Positions 50,330-61,021 are shown, counted from the first letter of the stretch. The stretch is DNA of 64,000 nt from Neorhizobium sp. NCHU2750 (GCF_003597675.1 NZ_CP030827.1:3903501-3967500); one strand, 5' to 3'. Translations and numbers: made by a program. Notes: generated from the letters alone by a model not told the origin.

Positions 50330-50938
50330 TCAGGCAAGCGTTCCCTTGGTGGAGGGAACGCGGTTGGCCTGTCGCGGATCGATTTCTGTCGCGGTGCGCA
50401 GCACGCGCGCCACGGATTTGAAGCAGGTCTCGGCGATATGATGATTGTTGGCGCCGTAATGGTTGAGAATATGCAGGGTGATCCCGGCATTCTGCGCCAG
50501 CGCCTGGAAGAATTCGCGCACCAGTTCGGTGTCGAACGTGCCGATCTTCGGAGCCGAGAACGCCACGTTCCAGACCAGGAAGGGCCGGCCCGAAACGTCG
50601 ATCGCAGCCTTGGTCATCGTCTCGTCCATGGCGAGATCCAGCGAGGCATAACGGGTGATACCGCGCCGGTCGCCGAGCGCCTTGGAAATCGCCTGGCCGA
50701 TCGCAATCCCGGTATCCTCGACCGTATGATGATCATCGATATGCAGGTCGCCCTTCACGTCGATCTCCATGTCGATCAGCGAATGTCGCGAAAGCTGGTC
50801 GAGCATATGGTCGAAAAAGCCGACGCCCGTCGAAATCTTCGCCGTGCCGGTACCGTCGAGATTGACGGTGACCGAGACGGAAGTCTCGTTGGTCTTGCGG
50901 GAAACGCTTCCCACGCGTGCGGCTGTGGTTTCGCCCAT
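50330..50938 (-). CDS. hisB: Imidazoleglycerol-phosphate dehydratase
   Basis: HisB dehydrates IGP to imidazole acetol-phosphate. The 202-residue protein is the stand-alone dehydratase without the phosphatase domain of enteric HisB. It has the metal-binding His-rich motifs [26 protein letters not shown] and [13 protein letters not shown]. The ATG at 50938 gives [19 protein letters not shown]. It is the first gene of the his run and is divergent from hslV across 236 bases. Confidence 0.97.
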   Translation of the reverse strand: MGETTAARVGSVSRKTNETSVSVTVNLDGTGTAKISTGVGFFDHMLDQLSRHSLIDMEIDVKGDLHIDDHHTVEDTGIAIGQAISKALGDRRGITRYASLDLAMDETMTKAAIDVSGRPFLVWNVAFSAPKIGTFDTELVREFFQALAQNAGITLHILNHYGANNHHIAETCFKSVARVLRTATEIDPRQANRVPSTKGTLA

Positions 50939-51174
50939 AGGGGTCTGCTCCAATTCTGATTGCCGCTCCTTATCAGCAGGTCGGCGAAATATCCAGCAAA
51001 AGCACGGGGCTTTGCGACAGCTTGTCGAGGCGGCGAGGTGGGCGTGGCGATGAGATTGTATTCGGCGGTCGGCCACTTACATAGGGGTCAACACGGTCCC
51101 GGCAAAGCCCGTTTGGGTTTGGCGGGATGCTGCAATCCAAAGGCCCGCTTTCAAAGGGGCAGACAGGTGTATTG

Positions 51175-51702
51175 ATGACAACAATTATTACAGTGAGAAA
51201 GGCCGGCAAGGTCGTCATGGCCGGTGATGGCCAGGTCTCGCTCGGCCAGACCGTCATGAAGGGCAATGCGCGGAAAGTGCGCCGCATCGGCAAGGGTGGC
51301 GAAGTCATCGCCGGTTTCGCCGGCGCCACGGCGGATGCCTTCACGCTTCTCGACCGGCTTGAAAAGAAGCTCGAACAATATCCCGGCCAGCTGATGCGCG
51401 CCGCCGTCGAACTCGCCAAGGACTGGCGCACCGACAAATATCTGCGCAATCTCGAAGCCATGATGCTGGTTGCCGACAAGACGACGACGCTGGCGATCAC
51501 CGGTAACGGAGATGTTCTCGAGCCCGAACATGGCGCGATCGCCATCGGCTCCGGTGGCAACTACGCTTTCGCCGCCGCCCGCGCCATGATGGACAGTGAC
51601 AAGTCGGCCGAGGAGGTCGCCCGCCAGGCACTCGATATCGCCGCCGATATCTGCGTTTATACCAACCACAATCTCATCGTCGAAACGCTCGACGCCGAGT
51701 AA
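51175..51702 (+). CDS. hslV: ATP-dependent protease subunit HslV
   Basis: HslV forms the proteolytic core of the HslUV protease. The 175-residue protein starts [25 protein letters not shown]; after Met removal Thr1 is the nucleophile. The active-site partner Lys lies in [10 protein letters not shown], and the protein ends [13 protein letters not shown] chose the ATG at 51175; an in-frame ATG at 51127 would give a 16-residue propeptide-like extension as in some rhizobial annotations. hslU follows 76 bases later, as usual for a heat-shock pair. Confidence 0.95.
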   Translation: MTTIITVRKAGKVVMAGDGQVSLGQTVMKGNARKVRRIGKGGEVIAGFAGATADAFTLLDRLEKKLEQYPGQLMRAAVELAKDWRTDKYLRNLEAMMLVADKTTTLAITGNGDVLEPEHGAIAIGSGGNYAFAAARAMMDSDKSAEEVARQALDIAADICVYTNHNLIVETLDAE

Positions 51703-51778
51703 CCCATTCAATTCCTGAAAAGGGTCCCGCGGACCGGGCCGAAATGGCCGGCCGCAACGGGAAGGCCAAGAGGATCAA

Positions 51779-53089
51779 ATGACCAATTTTTCTCCAAGAG
51801 AAATCGTTTCCGAACTCGATCGCCACATTATCGGCCAGCATGATGCCAAGCGGGCTGTGGCGATCGCGCTGCGCAACCGCTGGCGCCGCCATCAGCTCGA
51901 CGAGAGCCTGCGCGACGAAGTGATGCCGAAGAACATCCTGATGATCGGCCCGACCGGCGTCGGTAAGACGGAAATCTCCCGTCGCCTCGCCAAGCTCGCT
52001 GGCGCTCCCTTCATCAAGGTCGAAGCCACCAAGTTCACCGAGGTCGGTTATGTCGGCCGCGATGTCGAGCAGATTATCCGCGACCTCGTCGAGATCGGCA
52101 TCGGCCTAGTGCGCGAAAAGAAGCGCTCCGAGGTTGAGGCCAAGGCGCATCAGAGCGCCGAAGAGCGCGTACTCGACGCGCTGGTCGGCTCGACCGCGTC
52201 GCCCGCAACTCGCGACAGCTTCCGCAAGAAGCTCCGTGCCGGCGAGCTGGACGACAAGGAAATCGAGATCGAAGTGGCCGATAGCGGCTCCGGCATGCCC
52301 GGCGGTTTCGAAATCCCCGGCATGCCGGGTGCCAATATCGGCGTGCTCAACCTTTCCGACATGTTCGGAAAGGCTATGGGCGGCCGCACGAAGAAGGTGA
52401 AGACCACAGTCTCGAAGTCCTATGGCGAACTCATCCGCGATGAGTCCGACAAGTTGATCGACAACGAGGTCATCCAGCGCGAGGCAGTGCGTGCGGTCGA
52501 AAACGATGGCATCGTCTTTCTCGACGAGATCGACAAGATCGCCGCTCGCAATGGCGCCATGGGTGCCGGTGTTTCACGTGAAGGCGTCCAGCGCGACCTG
52601 CTGCCGCTCGTCGAAGGCACGACGGTTTCGACCAAGTATGGCCCGGTCAAGACGGATCACATCCTCTTCATCGCCTCCGGTGCCTTCCATGTCGCCAAGC
52701 CCTCGGATCTTCTGCCGGAACTCCAGGGCCGCCTGCCGATCCGTGTCGAGCTTCGGCCGCTGACCAAGGAGGATTTCCGCCGCATCCTGACGGAAACCGA
52801 AGCGAGCCTCATCCGCCAGTACAAGGCGCTGATGGGAACGGAAGATCTGTCGCTGGAATTCACCGAGGATGCCATCGATGCCCTGGCGGACGTTGCAGTC
52901 CATCTGAACTCGACGGTCGAGAATATCGGCGCCCGTCGTCTACAGACGGTGATGGAACGTGTGCTGGACGAGATCTCGTTTACCGCACCGGATCAGGGCG
53001 GCACGTGGATCACGATCGACGCCGATTATGTCCGCAGGCATGTGGGCGATCTGGCCGCCGATACCGACCTCTCGCGCTACATCCTCTAA
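51779..53089 (+). CDS. hslU: ATP-dependent protease ATPase subunit HslU
   Basis: HslU unfolds and feeds substrates to HslV. The 436-residue AAA+ protein has Walker A GPTGVGKT at 57-64, the pore-loop region [14 protein letters not shown], the inserted I domain, and Walker [13 protein letters not shown]. The C-terminal end TDLSRYIL docks into HslV. A parS-like 13/16 site is embedded at 52570-52585. Confidence 0.98.
   Translation: MTNFSPREIVSELDRHIIGQHDAKRAVAIALRNRWRRHQLDESLRDEVMPKNILMIGPTGVGKTEISRRLAKLAGAPFIKVEATKFTEVGYVGRDVEQIIRDLVEIGIGLVREKKRSEVEAKAHQSAEERVLDALVGSTASPATRDSFRKKLRAGELDDKEIEIEVADSGSGMPGGFEIPGMPGANIGVLNLSDMFGKAMGGRTKKVKTTVSKSYGELIRDESDKLIDNEVIQREAVRAVENDGIVFLDEIDKIAARNGAMGAGVSREGVQRDLLPLVEGTTVSTKYGPVKTDHILFIASGAFHVAKPSDLLPELQGRLPIRVELRPLTKEDFRRILTETEASLIRQYKALMGTEDLSLEFTEDAIDALADVAVHLNSTVENIGARRLQTVMERVLDEISFTAPDQGGTWITIDADYVRRHVGDLAADTDLSRYIL
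52570..52585. promoter_or_regulatory. parS-like site, 13/16, inside hslU
   Basis: TGTTTCACGTGAAGGC matches the consensus TGTTTCACGTGAAACA perfectly over its first 13 bases and misses the last three. It lies 48 kb from the putative oriC and is coding sequence, so it could be coincidental. Confidence 0.45.
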
Positions 53090-53097
53090 CCCGTTCA

Positions 53098-53128
53098 AGT
53101 GGCAGCCGGGCAACGTCCGGCTGCCACT
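53098..53128 (+). terminator. Hairpin downstream of hslU
   Basis: Perfect 12-base arms AGTGGCAGCCGG (53098-53109) and CCGGCTGCCACT (53117-53128) start eight bases after the hslU stop. There is no T-run, so it may act as a weak or Rho-assisted terminator. Confidence 0.6.
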
Positions 53129-53294
53129 AATCGTGCGATTGACGCTATTTTGAACGTCTTTCTCTCGACATTACAGCATGTCTTCACGTAAGGGTGGCGC
53201 GCTTTCGCGTATAGCGGGGGCGGCTCCATGATTTGACTTGTCACAGCCCCTGGAGCCGAAACTGGCGCTGGCCAAATGCTGGGACACGGAAATC

Positions 53295-54230
53295 TTGAAA
53301 CGCATCCTGATCGCATTGCTGTTAACAACCGCCTGGGCGGTGTCGTCCTCGGCCCCCGTGGCTGCCATGACGATCGTGCCGGAAGGCAATCGCAACGCTG
53401 AGCAGCCCAAGATCCCGGGTGCCTCCGTTCGTCGCACCCGCGCCGGCCGCACCACGTTTGACGACAAGTATGACAAGGTCATCGAGCTTCTGTCCTCCGA
53501 CCATGCGCTGATCGCCAAGATCAAATCGACGGCAGCCGCCTATGACATCGATCCGGTCCACATCATCGGCGCGATCGTCGGCGAACATACCTATAATGTC
53601 GATGCCTATGACCGGCTGCAGACCTATTACATAAAGGCGGCCGCCTATGCCGGAGAGCGTTTCCGCTTCGCCTATGACGATGAAGGCATCGACCAGTTCA
53701 TCGCCCGCCCGCAGTTTCAGAAATGCGCCGAATATACCGATTCCTACCGCCTTTGGACCTGTCGCGAAAACGTCTGGGACAAGTCGTTCCGTGGCCAGAA
53801 GGTCGATGGCAAGTCATTCCCTGATAATCGCTTCAGCGCCGTCTTCTTCCAGCCGTTCTATGCCGGCCAGACCTTTGGCCTCGGTCAGCTCAATCCGCTG
53901 ACCGCGCTGATGTTCTCCGACATGGTCGCCAAGGTTTCCGGCTATCCGAAGCTGGATGAAAACAAGGCGGCGGATGTCTATGACGCGATCATGGATCCGG
54001 ACAAATCGCTTGCCTATATGGCAGCCACGATCCGCCGCTCGATCGATGACTACAAGACGATCGCCGATGTCGATATTTCCCACAATCCCGGCATTACCGC
54101 GACGCTCTACAATACCGGTGGCTCGGCCGAACGTGCGGCTGCCCTGAAAGCCCGCGGCGGCCTGCCGGAGGAAAATTATTACGGCTGGCTCGTCAACGAT
54201 AAGATCGCTCAGTTGAAATCGCTGCTCTAA
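53295..54230 (+). CDS. DUF1402 family periplasmic protein
   Basis: A 311-residue protein of a Rhizobiales-enriched family of unknown function. I chose the TTG at 53295 because it begins a signal peptide, KRILIALLLTTAWAVSSSAPVAA, with an AxA-type cleavage site; another TTG at 53238 precedes it. The mature domain has HIIGAIVGEHTYNVD near the middle, a Trp/Cys segment YRLWTCRENVWDKS, and FGLGQLNPLTALMF; the GEH/GLGQLNP pattern hints at a lysozyme-like transglycosylase fold, which is only suggestive. Confidence 0.82.
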   Translation: MKRILIALLLTTAWAVSSSAPVAAMTIVPEGNRNAEQPKIPGASVRRTRAGRTTFDDKYDKVIELLSSDHALIAKIKSTAAAYDIDPVHIIGAIVGEHTYNVDAYDRLQTYYIKAAAYAGERFRFAYDDEGIDQFIARPQFQKCAEYTDSYRLWTCRENVWDKSFRGQKVDGKSFPDNRFSAVFFQPFYAGQTFGLGQLNPLTALMFSDMVAKVSGYPKLDENKAADVYDAIMDPDKSLAYMAATIRRSIDDYKTIADVDISHNPGITATLYNTGGSAERAAALKARGGLPEENYYGWLVNDKIAQLKSLL

Positions 54231-54274
54231 GGCCTGATATCTTTCCAATCAGGAACTGAAGAGGAGGGTGGTTG

Positions 54275-55672
54275 ATGGACATGCGTCCTGACCCCTTTGT
54301 GCCGCCGGCCCCGATACCGCACACCCAACCGCTGTCGCGTTGGGGCATCATATCGACGGCACTCCGCAATCCGCTGGAGCTCTGGGGCCAGATGTCCTTC
54401 ACGCTTCCCTGGATCGATACGAAATTCTTCAAGGAGCGCACCCTGATCGTCAACGATCCGGGTCTCATCCGCCACGTACTCGTCGACAACGCGTCCAATT
54501 ACGAGATGGCGGAAGTGCGTCAGCTGATCCTGAGACCGATCCTGCGCGATGGCCTGCTGACCGCCGAAGGTCCCGTCTGGAAGCGTTCGCGTAAGGCCAT
54601 GGCGCCTGTCTTCACGCCTCGCCATGCCCGCGGTTTTGCCGGCCAGATGCTGGCGAAATCCGAGGAATATGTCGCAAAATACGATGCGGGCGCGGCCGAT
54701 GGCACGGTGCACGACATCTCCGTCGACATGACCGAGCTGACCTATGCGCTGCTCGCCGAAACGCTCTTTTCCGGCGAGATCGCCGGCGAAAAGGACAGCG
54801 TTGCCAACGATGTCGACAGCCTGTTGCACCGCATGGGCCGCGTCGATCCGATGGATCTGATGCGTGCGCCGCCCTGGGTGCCGCGCATCACCCGCATCGG
54901 CGGCCGCAAGGTGCTCGACAAGTTCCGCAGCATCGTTTCCGACACCATGCTCATGCGCCGAAAGCGCATGCAGGAGACACCGGACGACGTGCCGCAGGAT
55001 TTCCTCACCCTGCTGCTGCAGCTCGAAGGTCCGGAGGGTCTCTCCATGGCGGAGATCGAGGACAATATCCTCACCTTCATCGGCGCCGGCCATGAAACGA
55101 CGGCGCGGGCGCTCGCCTGGACCCTCTATTGCGTCTCCCATTCGCCGCATGTCCGCGACGAGATGGAGCGCGAGATCGACCGCGTTCTGGCAAGCGGTGC
55201 CGAACCGGTGGAATGGCTGGAACTGATGCCCTGGGTGCGCGCCGCCTTCGAGGAGGCACTCAGGCTCTATCCGCCGGCACCGTCGTTGAACCGCGCCGCC
55301 ATCAAGGATGATCGCTGGACGAGCCCGAGCGGCGAGACAGTCGAGATCGAGGCCGGGGTGACCATCCTCGTCATGCCCTGGACGCTGCATCGCCACGAGC
55401 TTTACTGGGAAAAGCCGCGTGCCTTCATGCCGGAACGCTTCCTGCCGGAAAACCGCGGCAGGATCGGCCGCTTTCAATATCTGCCCTTCGGCGCCGGCCC
55501 GCGCACCTGTATCGGCGCCACCTTCGCCATGCAGGAAGCGGTCATTGCGCTCGCCGTGATGATGAAGCGCTATCGTTTCGACAGCCTGCCGGATACCGAA
55601 GTCTGGCCGGTGCAGAAACTGACGACCCAGCCGCGCGACGGCATGCCGATGCGCGTCAGCCTGAGAACCTGA
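54275..55672 (+). CDS. Cytochrome P450
   Basis: A 465-residue P450 monooxygenase of the bacterial soluble type. It shows the I-helix GAGHETTARALAW, the ExxR motif in FEEALRLYP, and the heme loop FGAGPRTCIG with proximal Cys412. The ATG at 54275 follows GAGGAGGG. No ferredoxin or reductase partner gene is adjacent, and the substrate cannot be read from the sequence. It resembles fatty-acid hydroxylating P450s in motif layout, but that is a weak guess. Confidence 0.93.
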   Translation: MDMRPDPFVPPAPIPHTQPLSRWGIISTALRNPLELWGQMSFTLPWIDTKFFKERTLIVNDPGLIRHVLVDNASNYEMAEVRQLILRPILRDGLLTAEGPVWKRSRKAMAPVFTPRHARGFAGQMLAKSEEYVAKYDAGAADGTVHDISVDMTELTYALLAETLFSGEIAGEKDSVANDVDSLLHRMGRVDPMDLMRAPPWVPRITRIGGRKVLDKFRSIVSDTMLMRRKRMQETPDDVPQDFLTLLLQLEGPEGLSMAEIEDNILTFIGAGHETTARALAWTLYCVSHSPHVRDEMEREIDRVLASGAEPVEWLELMPWVRAAFEEALRLYPPAPSLNRAAIKDDRWTSPSGETVEIEAGVTILVMPWTLHRHELYWEKPRAFMPERFLPENRGRIGRFQYLPFGAGPRTCIGATFAMQEAVIALAVMMKRYRFDSLPDTEVWPVQKLTTQPRDGMPMRVSLRT

Positions 55673-55783
55673 AGGTACTGGAAAATCGGGAGCCTGAGGG
55701 CGACAGGGAATGTCTCTGTCGGTCGATTGATCGTGCCGTGCCTTAAGTTATTGATTGCTCGATAAGCGTTCGGGAATTGTCGC

Positions 55784-57784
55784 GTGGCTTCACCTCTTCT
55801 CCTCGGCATTGATACCGGCGGCACCTACACCGATGCCGTTCTGTTTCGTGAAGACCTGGGCGTCATCGCGAAGGCCAAGTCGCTCACCACCCGGCGTGAC
55901 CTGTCGCAAGGCGTGGCCGGTGCCGTCAGCGCAGCGCTTGAAAAGGGCGCGGTTTCCGCCGCCGATATTGCCATGGTCTCGCTGTCGACGACACTCGCCA
56001 CCAATGCACTGGTGGAAGGGCAGGGCGGCCGCGCCGCACTCATCATGATCGGTTTCGGCCCGGACGATCTCGTCCGCGCCGGCCTGTCGGATGCGCTGGG
56101 AACCGATCCGGTCATCTTTCTGCCTGGTGGCCACGATGTGCATGGCAATGAAACGCCGCTCGACATGGCGACACTCGAAGCCGATCTACCGGCTCTTGGC
56201 TCCACCGTTTCGTCCTTCGCTGTCGCAGGCTATTTCGCCGTACGGAATCCGGCTCACGAAATCCGGGTGAGGGATCGCATCCGGGCGCTCAGCCACAAGC
56301 CGGTCACCTGCAGTCATGAACTCTCCTCCCGGCTTGGCGGTCCGCGCCGAGCGCTGACGACGCTTCTCAATGCAAGGCTGGTTTCGATCATCGACCGGCT
56401 GATCGGCTCGACCGAGGATTTTCTGAAACGATCCGGCATTGATGCGCCGCTGATGGTCGTGCGTGGCGATGGCGCCCTGATGTCGGCATCAGAAGCGCGC
56501 CTGCGGCCGATCGAGACCATCCTCTCCGGCCCCGCCGCAAGCCTGGTCGGCGCCCGATATCTCACCGGCCTCGACAATGCCGTGGTCTCCGATATCGGCG
56601 GCACGACAACCGACGTCGCCATCCTCCAGGATGGAAGGCCGAAGCTTGCCCCCGATGGTGCCAATGTCGGCGGCCACGACACCATGGTCGAGGCCGTGGC
56701 GATGCGCACCTATGGCCTCGGCGGTGATTCGGAAGTCCATGTCGACGAGCGCGGACTTGAAGCGAGAATCACGCTTGGGCCCCGCAGGCTTCTGCCACTC
56801 AGCCTTCTGGCCGCAAGCCACGAAGCCTTTGTCATGGAGGTTCTGGAACAGCAGTTTCGCGCGCCCCATCCCGGCCGCCACGATGGACGTTTCGTCATCC
56901 GCATTGCTGCCCCCGGCGCAGATCACGGTCTCCAGCCACAGGAACACGCGCTTCTGGTACGAATTGGCACCGAGCCCGTGGCACTCACCGCCCTGCTGAC
57001 GATGAATTCACAGAAAGCCGTCCTCGACAGGCTGGTCGGGCGCGGCACTGTGCAACTGAGTGGTATCACGCCATCCGATGCTCTCCATGTGCTTGGGCGC
57101 CAGGGGCAATGGAATGGCAAGGCCGCTCGGCTCGGCCTGCAGATCGCTGCTCGAAGGAAAAACGGCGCCGGCCGCGAGATTGCCGGATCCGCCGATGAAC
57201 TCGCCAAAATCATCGTTGACCGTCTGACCCGCCAGTCGGCCGAGGCGATCCTGTCGGCCTGCCTTGCCGAGGACGGGGCAGGGGCGATCGATCCTGCCGT
57301 CTCGCTGGCAGTCGATCGTGCCCTGAAGCGCAGCCCGGGCATTGCGCGCTTTTCACTGGCGCTCGACCGGCCGCTTGTCGGCCTTGGGGCCTCCGCACCG
57401 GTCTACTACCCGGCAATCGCCGACATGCTGGGAGCCGGATCGATCATTCCAGCCGATGCCGATGTGGCCAATGCGATTGGTGCTGTGGTCGGGCAGATCA
57501 GGGTTACCTGCACCGTGACCGTGACCTCGCCGGAACAGGGGCTCTATGTCATTGCAGGTAGCGGCGAAACCATAATGGTGGCCGGCGAATCACATGCGCT
57601 TGATATGGCGCGGCAAAGGGCGCACGCGGCGGCACGTGAAAAAGCCGGCCTGGAGGGCGCGGGCGATGTTCTCGTGACACTCGAGGAAGAGATTGCCGCG
57701 CCCGAGATCGAGGGCGAGAGAAGGCTGGTCGAGGCACGCATCACCGCCTTCGCGACAGGCCGGCCGAGGATGACCCACTCCTGA
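55784..57784 (+). CDS. Hydantoinase/oxoprolinase family protein (HyuA-like)
   Basis: The family uses ATP to open hydantoin or 5-oxoproline rings, normally with a HyuB partner. The 666-residue protein begins at a GTG and has the ATP-binding phosphate loops LLGIDTGGTYTDAV and VVSDIGGTTTDVAI, the LATNALVEGQGGRAALI motif and a closing VTLEEEIAAPEIEGERRLVEARI tail. No hyuB-like gene is nearby, so it may act alone, as some rhizobial members do. It sits between the P450 and malate synthase genes with no tight spacing. Confidence 0.88.
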   Translation: MASPLLLGIDTGGTYTDAVLFREDLGVIAKAKSLTTRRDLSQGVAGAVSAALEKGAVSAADIAMVSLSTTLATNALVEGQGGRAALIMIGFGPDDLVRAGLSDALGTDPVIFLPGGHDVHGNETPLDMATLEADLPALGSTVSSFAVAGYFAVRNPAHEIRVRDRIRALSHKPVTCSHELSSRLGGPRRALTTLLNARLVSIIDRLIGSTEDFLKRSGIDAPLMVVRGDGALMSASEARLRPIETILSGPAASLVGARYLTGLDNAVVSDIGGTTTDVAILQDGRPKLAPDGANVGGHDTMVEAVAMRTYGLGGDSEVHVDERGLEARITLGPRRLLPLSLLAASHEAFVMEVLEQQFRAPHPGRHDGRFVIRIAAPGADHGLQPQEHALLVRIGTEPVALTALLTMNSQKAVLDRLVGRGTVQLSGITPSDALHVLGRQGQWNGKAARLGLQIAARRKNGAGREIAGSADELAKIIVDRLTRQSAEAILSACLAEDGAGAIDPAVSLAVDRALKRSPGIARFSLALDRPLVGLGASAPVYYPAIADMLGAGSIIPADADVANAIGAVVGQIRVTCTVTVTSPEQGLYVIAGSGETIMVAGESHALDMARQRAHAAAREKAGLEGAGDVLVTLEEEIAAPEIEGERRLVEARITAFATGRPRMTHS

Positions 57785-57914
57785 GGCTGCCGTCGCGACA
57801 CGGTGCCGACGCAGTCAGTCAGGCGTGATCTGCTTCGGCTTTTGGCGGATTGACACCTGTCATGTGCCGCGCAATGTGATCCCGAATAACAGGGTGTGAA
57901 AAGGGAGTAGCCGC

Positions 57915-60095
57915 ATGGCCCGCATGGATGTCGCCGGTCTTCAGATATCAGATTTTCTTTACCGGTTTTTGGTTGACGAGGCGCTTCCTGGTACGGGGGT
58001 TGATGCGTCTGCGTTCTTTGCGGGCTTTTCGGGTATCGTGCACGACCTTGCCCCGAAGAACCGGGCGCTGCTGGCAAAGCGTGATGCCTTCCAGGAGACG
58101 CTCGACGACTGGTATCGGCAGAACGGCGCGCCGAGCGATCTGGTCGCTTATGAGGCCTTTTTGCGTGAGATCGGCTACCTGCTTCCCGAGGGTGAGGACT
58201 TCAAGGTCTCGACCGAAAATGTCGATCCGGAGATTGCCCAGATCGCCGGACCGCAGCTGGTCGTGCCGGTGATGAATGCCCGCTATGCGCTGAATGCCGC
58301 CAATGCCCGCTGGGGCTCGCTCTACGATGCGCTCTACGGCACCGATGCGATCCCCGAGACCGATGGCGCCGAGAAGGGTAAAGCCTACAATCCTGTCCGC
58401 GGCGCCAGGGTCATCGCCTGGGTGCGCGACTTCCTCGATCAGTCGGCACCGCTTGCCGGCGGGCGCTGGAAGGACGTGGCCGCACTTCGCATCGACAATG
58501 CCGCACTCTTCGTGACGATGGCGGATGGCGCGGTAACCGGGCTTGTCGATCCCTCGCAATTTGCCGGCTATCTCGGAGAGGCCGCCGCACCGAAGCAGGT
58601 GCTTCTGACGAAGAACAGGCTGCATGTCGAGATCGTCATCGACAGGACGACCGAGATCGGCAGCACCGATGCGGCCGGCATTGCCGATGTCAGGGCCGAA
58701 TCGGCGATCACCACGATCATGGACTGCGAGGATTCGGTGGCCGCGGTGGATGCGAAGGATAAGGTCACCGTCTACCGCAACTGGCTCGGCCTGATGAAGG
58801 GCGACCTGACGGAAGAGGTGTCGAAGGGAGACAGGAGCTTCACCCGCAGGCTCAATCCCGATCTGAACTACATGGCCCCCGACGGTTCGTCCTTCAAGCT
58901 CAAGTGCCGCTCGCTGATGCTGGTGCGCAATGTCGGTCACCTGATGACCAATCCGGCCATTCTCGATCGCGACGGAAACGAAGTACCTGAAGGCATCATG
59001 GATGCGATGGTGACGGCGCTGATCGCCATCCACGATATCGGCCGCCCCGCAGGTCCGGCCGGCCGGCGCCAGAATTCCGCGACCGGTTCGATCTACGTGG
59101 TCAAGCCGAAGATGCATGGGCCGGAAGAGGTCGCCTTCGCCGCCGAGATCTTCTCGCGCGTTGAACAGGTCCTCGGCCTGTCGAGACATGCGATGAAGAT
59201 GGGCATCATGGACGAGGAGCGCCGCACGACGGTGAACCTCAAGGAAGCGATCCGTGCGGCTAGTGATCGTGTTGTCTTCATCAATACCGGCTTCCTCGAC
59301 CGCACCGGCGACGAGATCCACACTTCGATGGAAGCCGGGCCGATGATCCGCAAGGGGGACATGAAGCAGGCCCCGTGGATTGCGGCCTATGAGAACTGGA
59401 ATGTCGATATCGGGCTGGAATGCGGCCTGTCTGGCCATGCGCAGATCGGCAAGGGCATGTGGGCGATGCCGGACCTGATGGCGGCGATGCTGGAACAGAA
59501 GATCGGCCATCCGAAGGCGGGTGCCAACACCGCCTGGGTTCCGTCTCCGACGGCGGCCACGCTGCATGCCACCCATTATCACAGGATAGACGTGGCTGCC
59601 GTGCAGCAGAGCCTGAAGAGCCGCGGCCGGGCAAAACTCTCCGACATTCTCTCGGTGCCGGTGGCATCACGGCCGAACTGGACGGCGGAGGAGATCGGCC
59701 GCGAACTCGACAACAATGCACAGGGCATACTCGGCTATGTGGTGCGCTGGGTCGACCAGGGCGTCGGCTGCTCCAAGGTGCCGGACATCAACAATGTCGG
59801 GCTGATGGAGGACCGGGCCACCCTGCGCATCTCGGCGCAGCACATGGCCAACTGGCTGCACCACAAGGTGGTCACGCAAGATCAGATCGTCGAGACGATG
59901 AAGCGCATGGCGAGCGTGGTGGATGGCCAAAATGCCGGCGATCCGCTCTACCGTCCGATGGCTGGCAACTTCGACAGCTCGATCGCCTTCCAGGCCGCCC
60001 TCGACCTGGTGCTCAAGGGCCGCGAGCAGCCCAATGGCTATACCGAACCCGTCCTCCACCGCCGCAGGATCGAACTCAAGACGAGGGCAAGCTGA
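57915..60095 (+). CDS. glcB: Malate synthase G
   Basis: GlcB condenses glyoxylate with acetyl-CoA to malate in the glyoxylate cycle or glycolate use. The 726-residue protein has the isoform G length, with [19 protein letters not shown] (catalytic Asp region), [16 protein letters not shown], the [16 protein letters not shown] strand, and the C-terminal [30 protein letters not shown]. The ATG at 57915 follows a strong AAGGGAG. A bidirectional terminator follows at 60112-60146. Confidence 0.98.
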   Translation: MARMDVAGLQISDFLYRFLVDEALPGTGVDASAFFAGFSGIVHDLAPKNRALLAKRDAFQETLDDWYRQNGAPSDLVAYEAFLREIGYLLPEGEDFKVSTENVDPEIAQIAGPQLVVPVMNARYALNAANARWGSLYDALYGTDAIPETDGAEKGKAYNPVRGARVIAWVRDFLDQSAPLAGGRWKDVAALRIDNAALFVTMADGAVTGLVDPSQFAGYLGEAAAPKQVLLTKNRLHVEIVIDRTTEIGSTDAAGIADVRAESAITTIMDCEDSVAAVDAKDKVTVYRNWLGLMKGDLTEEVSKGDRSFTRRLNPDLNYMAPDGSSFKLKCRSLMLVRNVGHLMTNPAILDRDGNEVPEGIMDAMVTALIAIHDIGRPAGPAGRRQNSATGSIYVVKPKMHGPEEVAFAAEIFSRVEQVLGLSRHAMKMGIMDEERRTTVNLKEAIRAASDRVVFINTGFLDRTGDEIHTSMEAGPMIRKGDMKQAPWIAAYENWNVDIGLECGLSGHAQIGKGMWAMPDLMAAMLEQKIGHPKAGANTAWVPSPTAATLHATHYHRIDVAAVQQSLKSRGRAKLSDILSVPVASRPNWTAEEIGRELDNNAQGILGYVVRWVDQGVGCSKVPDINNVGLMEDRATLRISAQHMANWLHHKVVTQDQIVETMKRMASVVDGQNAGDPLYRPMAGNFDSSIAFQAALDLVLKGREQPNGYTEPVLHRRRIELKTRAS

Positions 60096-60111
60096 GGCGG
60101 CATGCATTCAA

Positions 60112-60146
60112 CAAAAAAGCCGCCGGGCATGCCTCGGCGGCTCTCT
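60112..60146 (+). terminator. Bidirectional terminator between glcB and the L,D-transpeptidase gene
   Basis: Arms AGCCGCCG (60118-60125) and CGGCGGCT (60135-60142), preceded by an A-run and followed by CTCTCTTTT. It serves glcB on the plus strand and the converging gene on the minus strand. Confidence 0.85.
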
Positions 60147-60167
60147 CTTTTGCAGCTGTCCTCATCC

Positions 60168-60848
60168 TTACTGGATGACGATGACCTTGGTCTGGTGGCC
60201 AGGGCGAACGCGGCTGTAGAGATCGATCACGTCCTGGTTCATCAGGCGGATGCAGCCCGAGGAAGCGGCGGTGCCGATCGAGGCCCATTCCGGCGTGCCG
60301 TGCAGGCGGAACAGCGTGTCCTGGCCCTTTTCGTTGAACAGGTACATCGCGCGTGCGCCGAGTGGGTTGTTGAGGCCCGGGCCCATGCCGTCTTCGACAT
60401 ACTTGGCCACATCAGGCTTGCGCGCCGCCATTTCCTTCGGCGGATGCCAGGTCGGCCATTCCTGCTTCCAGGCAACATAGGCCGTGCCCGACCATGCAAA
60501 ACCCTGCTTGCCGACGCCGATGCCGTAACGCATCGCCTGGCCACCCGGCAGGATGTAGTAGAGATGACGCTCGCGCGTATTGACGATGACCGTACCGGGC
60601 TTTTCCGTCGTGTCGTAATTGACGATCTGGCGGACGAACTCCGGCTTGACCTTGTTGATCGGGATCGCCGGCAGGGTGTAGCCTGCGTCGGTGACCGAAC
60701 CGTACGAATCGGTAAAGATCTTGGCCGTCTCGACCCGAACCGGCTCCGCAGCCGGAGTGGCCTGGGCGGTCTGCGACGTGGTGGAGCAGCCGGCCAGGGC
60801 GGCAGATGCCAACAGGCCGAGTGCAATCATGCTGGTGCGAAAGCGCAT
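60168..60848 (-). CDS. L,D-transpeptidase (YkuD domain), predicted lipoprotein
   Basis: YkuD enzymes form 3-3 peptidoglycan cross-links or attach lipoproteins to the wall. The 226-residue protein has a lipoprotein signal, RTSMIALGLLASAALAGC, with lipobox LAGC, and the catalytic domain at about 95-225, with the motif LFRLHGTPEWASIGTAASSGCIRLMNQDV (His and Cys). The ATG at 60848 starts this signal; an in-frame ATG 42 bases upstream is less likely. It converges on glcB. Rhizobia rely heavily on L,D-cross-links for polar growth. Confidence 0.92.
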   Translation of the reverse strand: MRFRTSMIALGLLASAALAGCSTTSQTAQATPAAEPVRVETAKIFTDSYGSVTDAGYTLPAIPINKVKPEFVRQIVNYDTTEKPGTVIVNTRERHLYYILPGGQAMRYGIGVGKQGFAWSGTAYVAWKQEWPTWHPPKEMAARKPDVAKYVEDGMGPGLNNPLGARAMYLFNEKGQDTLFRLHGTPEWASIGTAASSGCIRLMNQDVIDLYSRVRPGHQTKVIVIQ

Positions 60849-61021
60849 GGATATCTCTTGGTGAAAGAATCGATTGAAAAGGCGTCTCATCGCCGTGGAA
60901 GACGTTATTTTCCATTCGCCTGCCATTGGCAAGTTGCCGTCGCGCCGAGCCGTCAGGCTGGGGACGAATTGGCAAAACCATGGTCTTTTTGCAACATTCG
61001 TAAAGCCGGAAGGAGGCGGAA

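Noticed and set aside
57948..59582. Minus-strand open frame of 544 codons opposite glcB
   Set aside because: Antisense to full-length malate synthase G; no domain.
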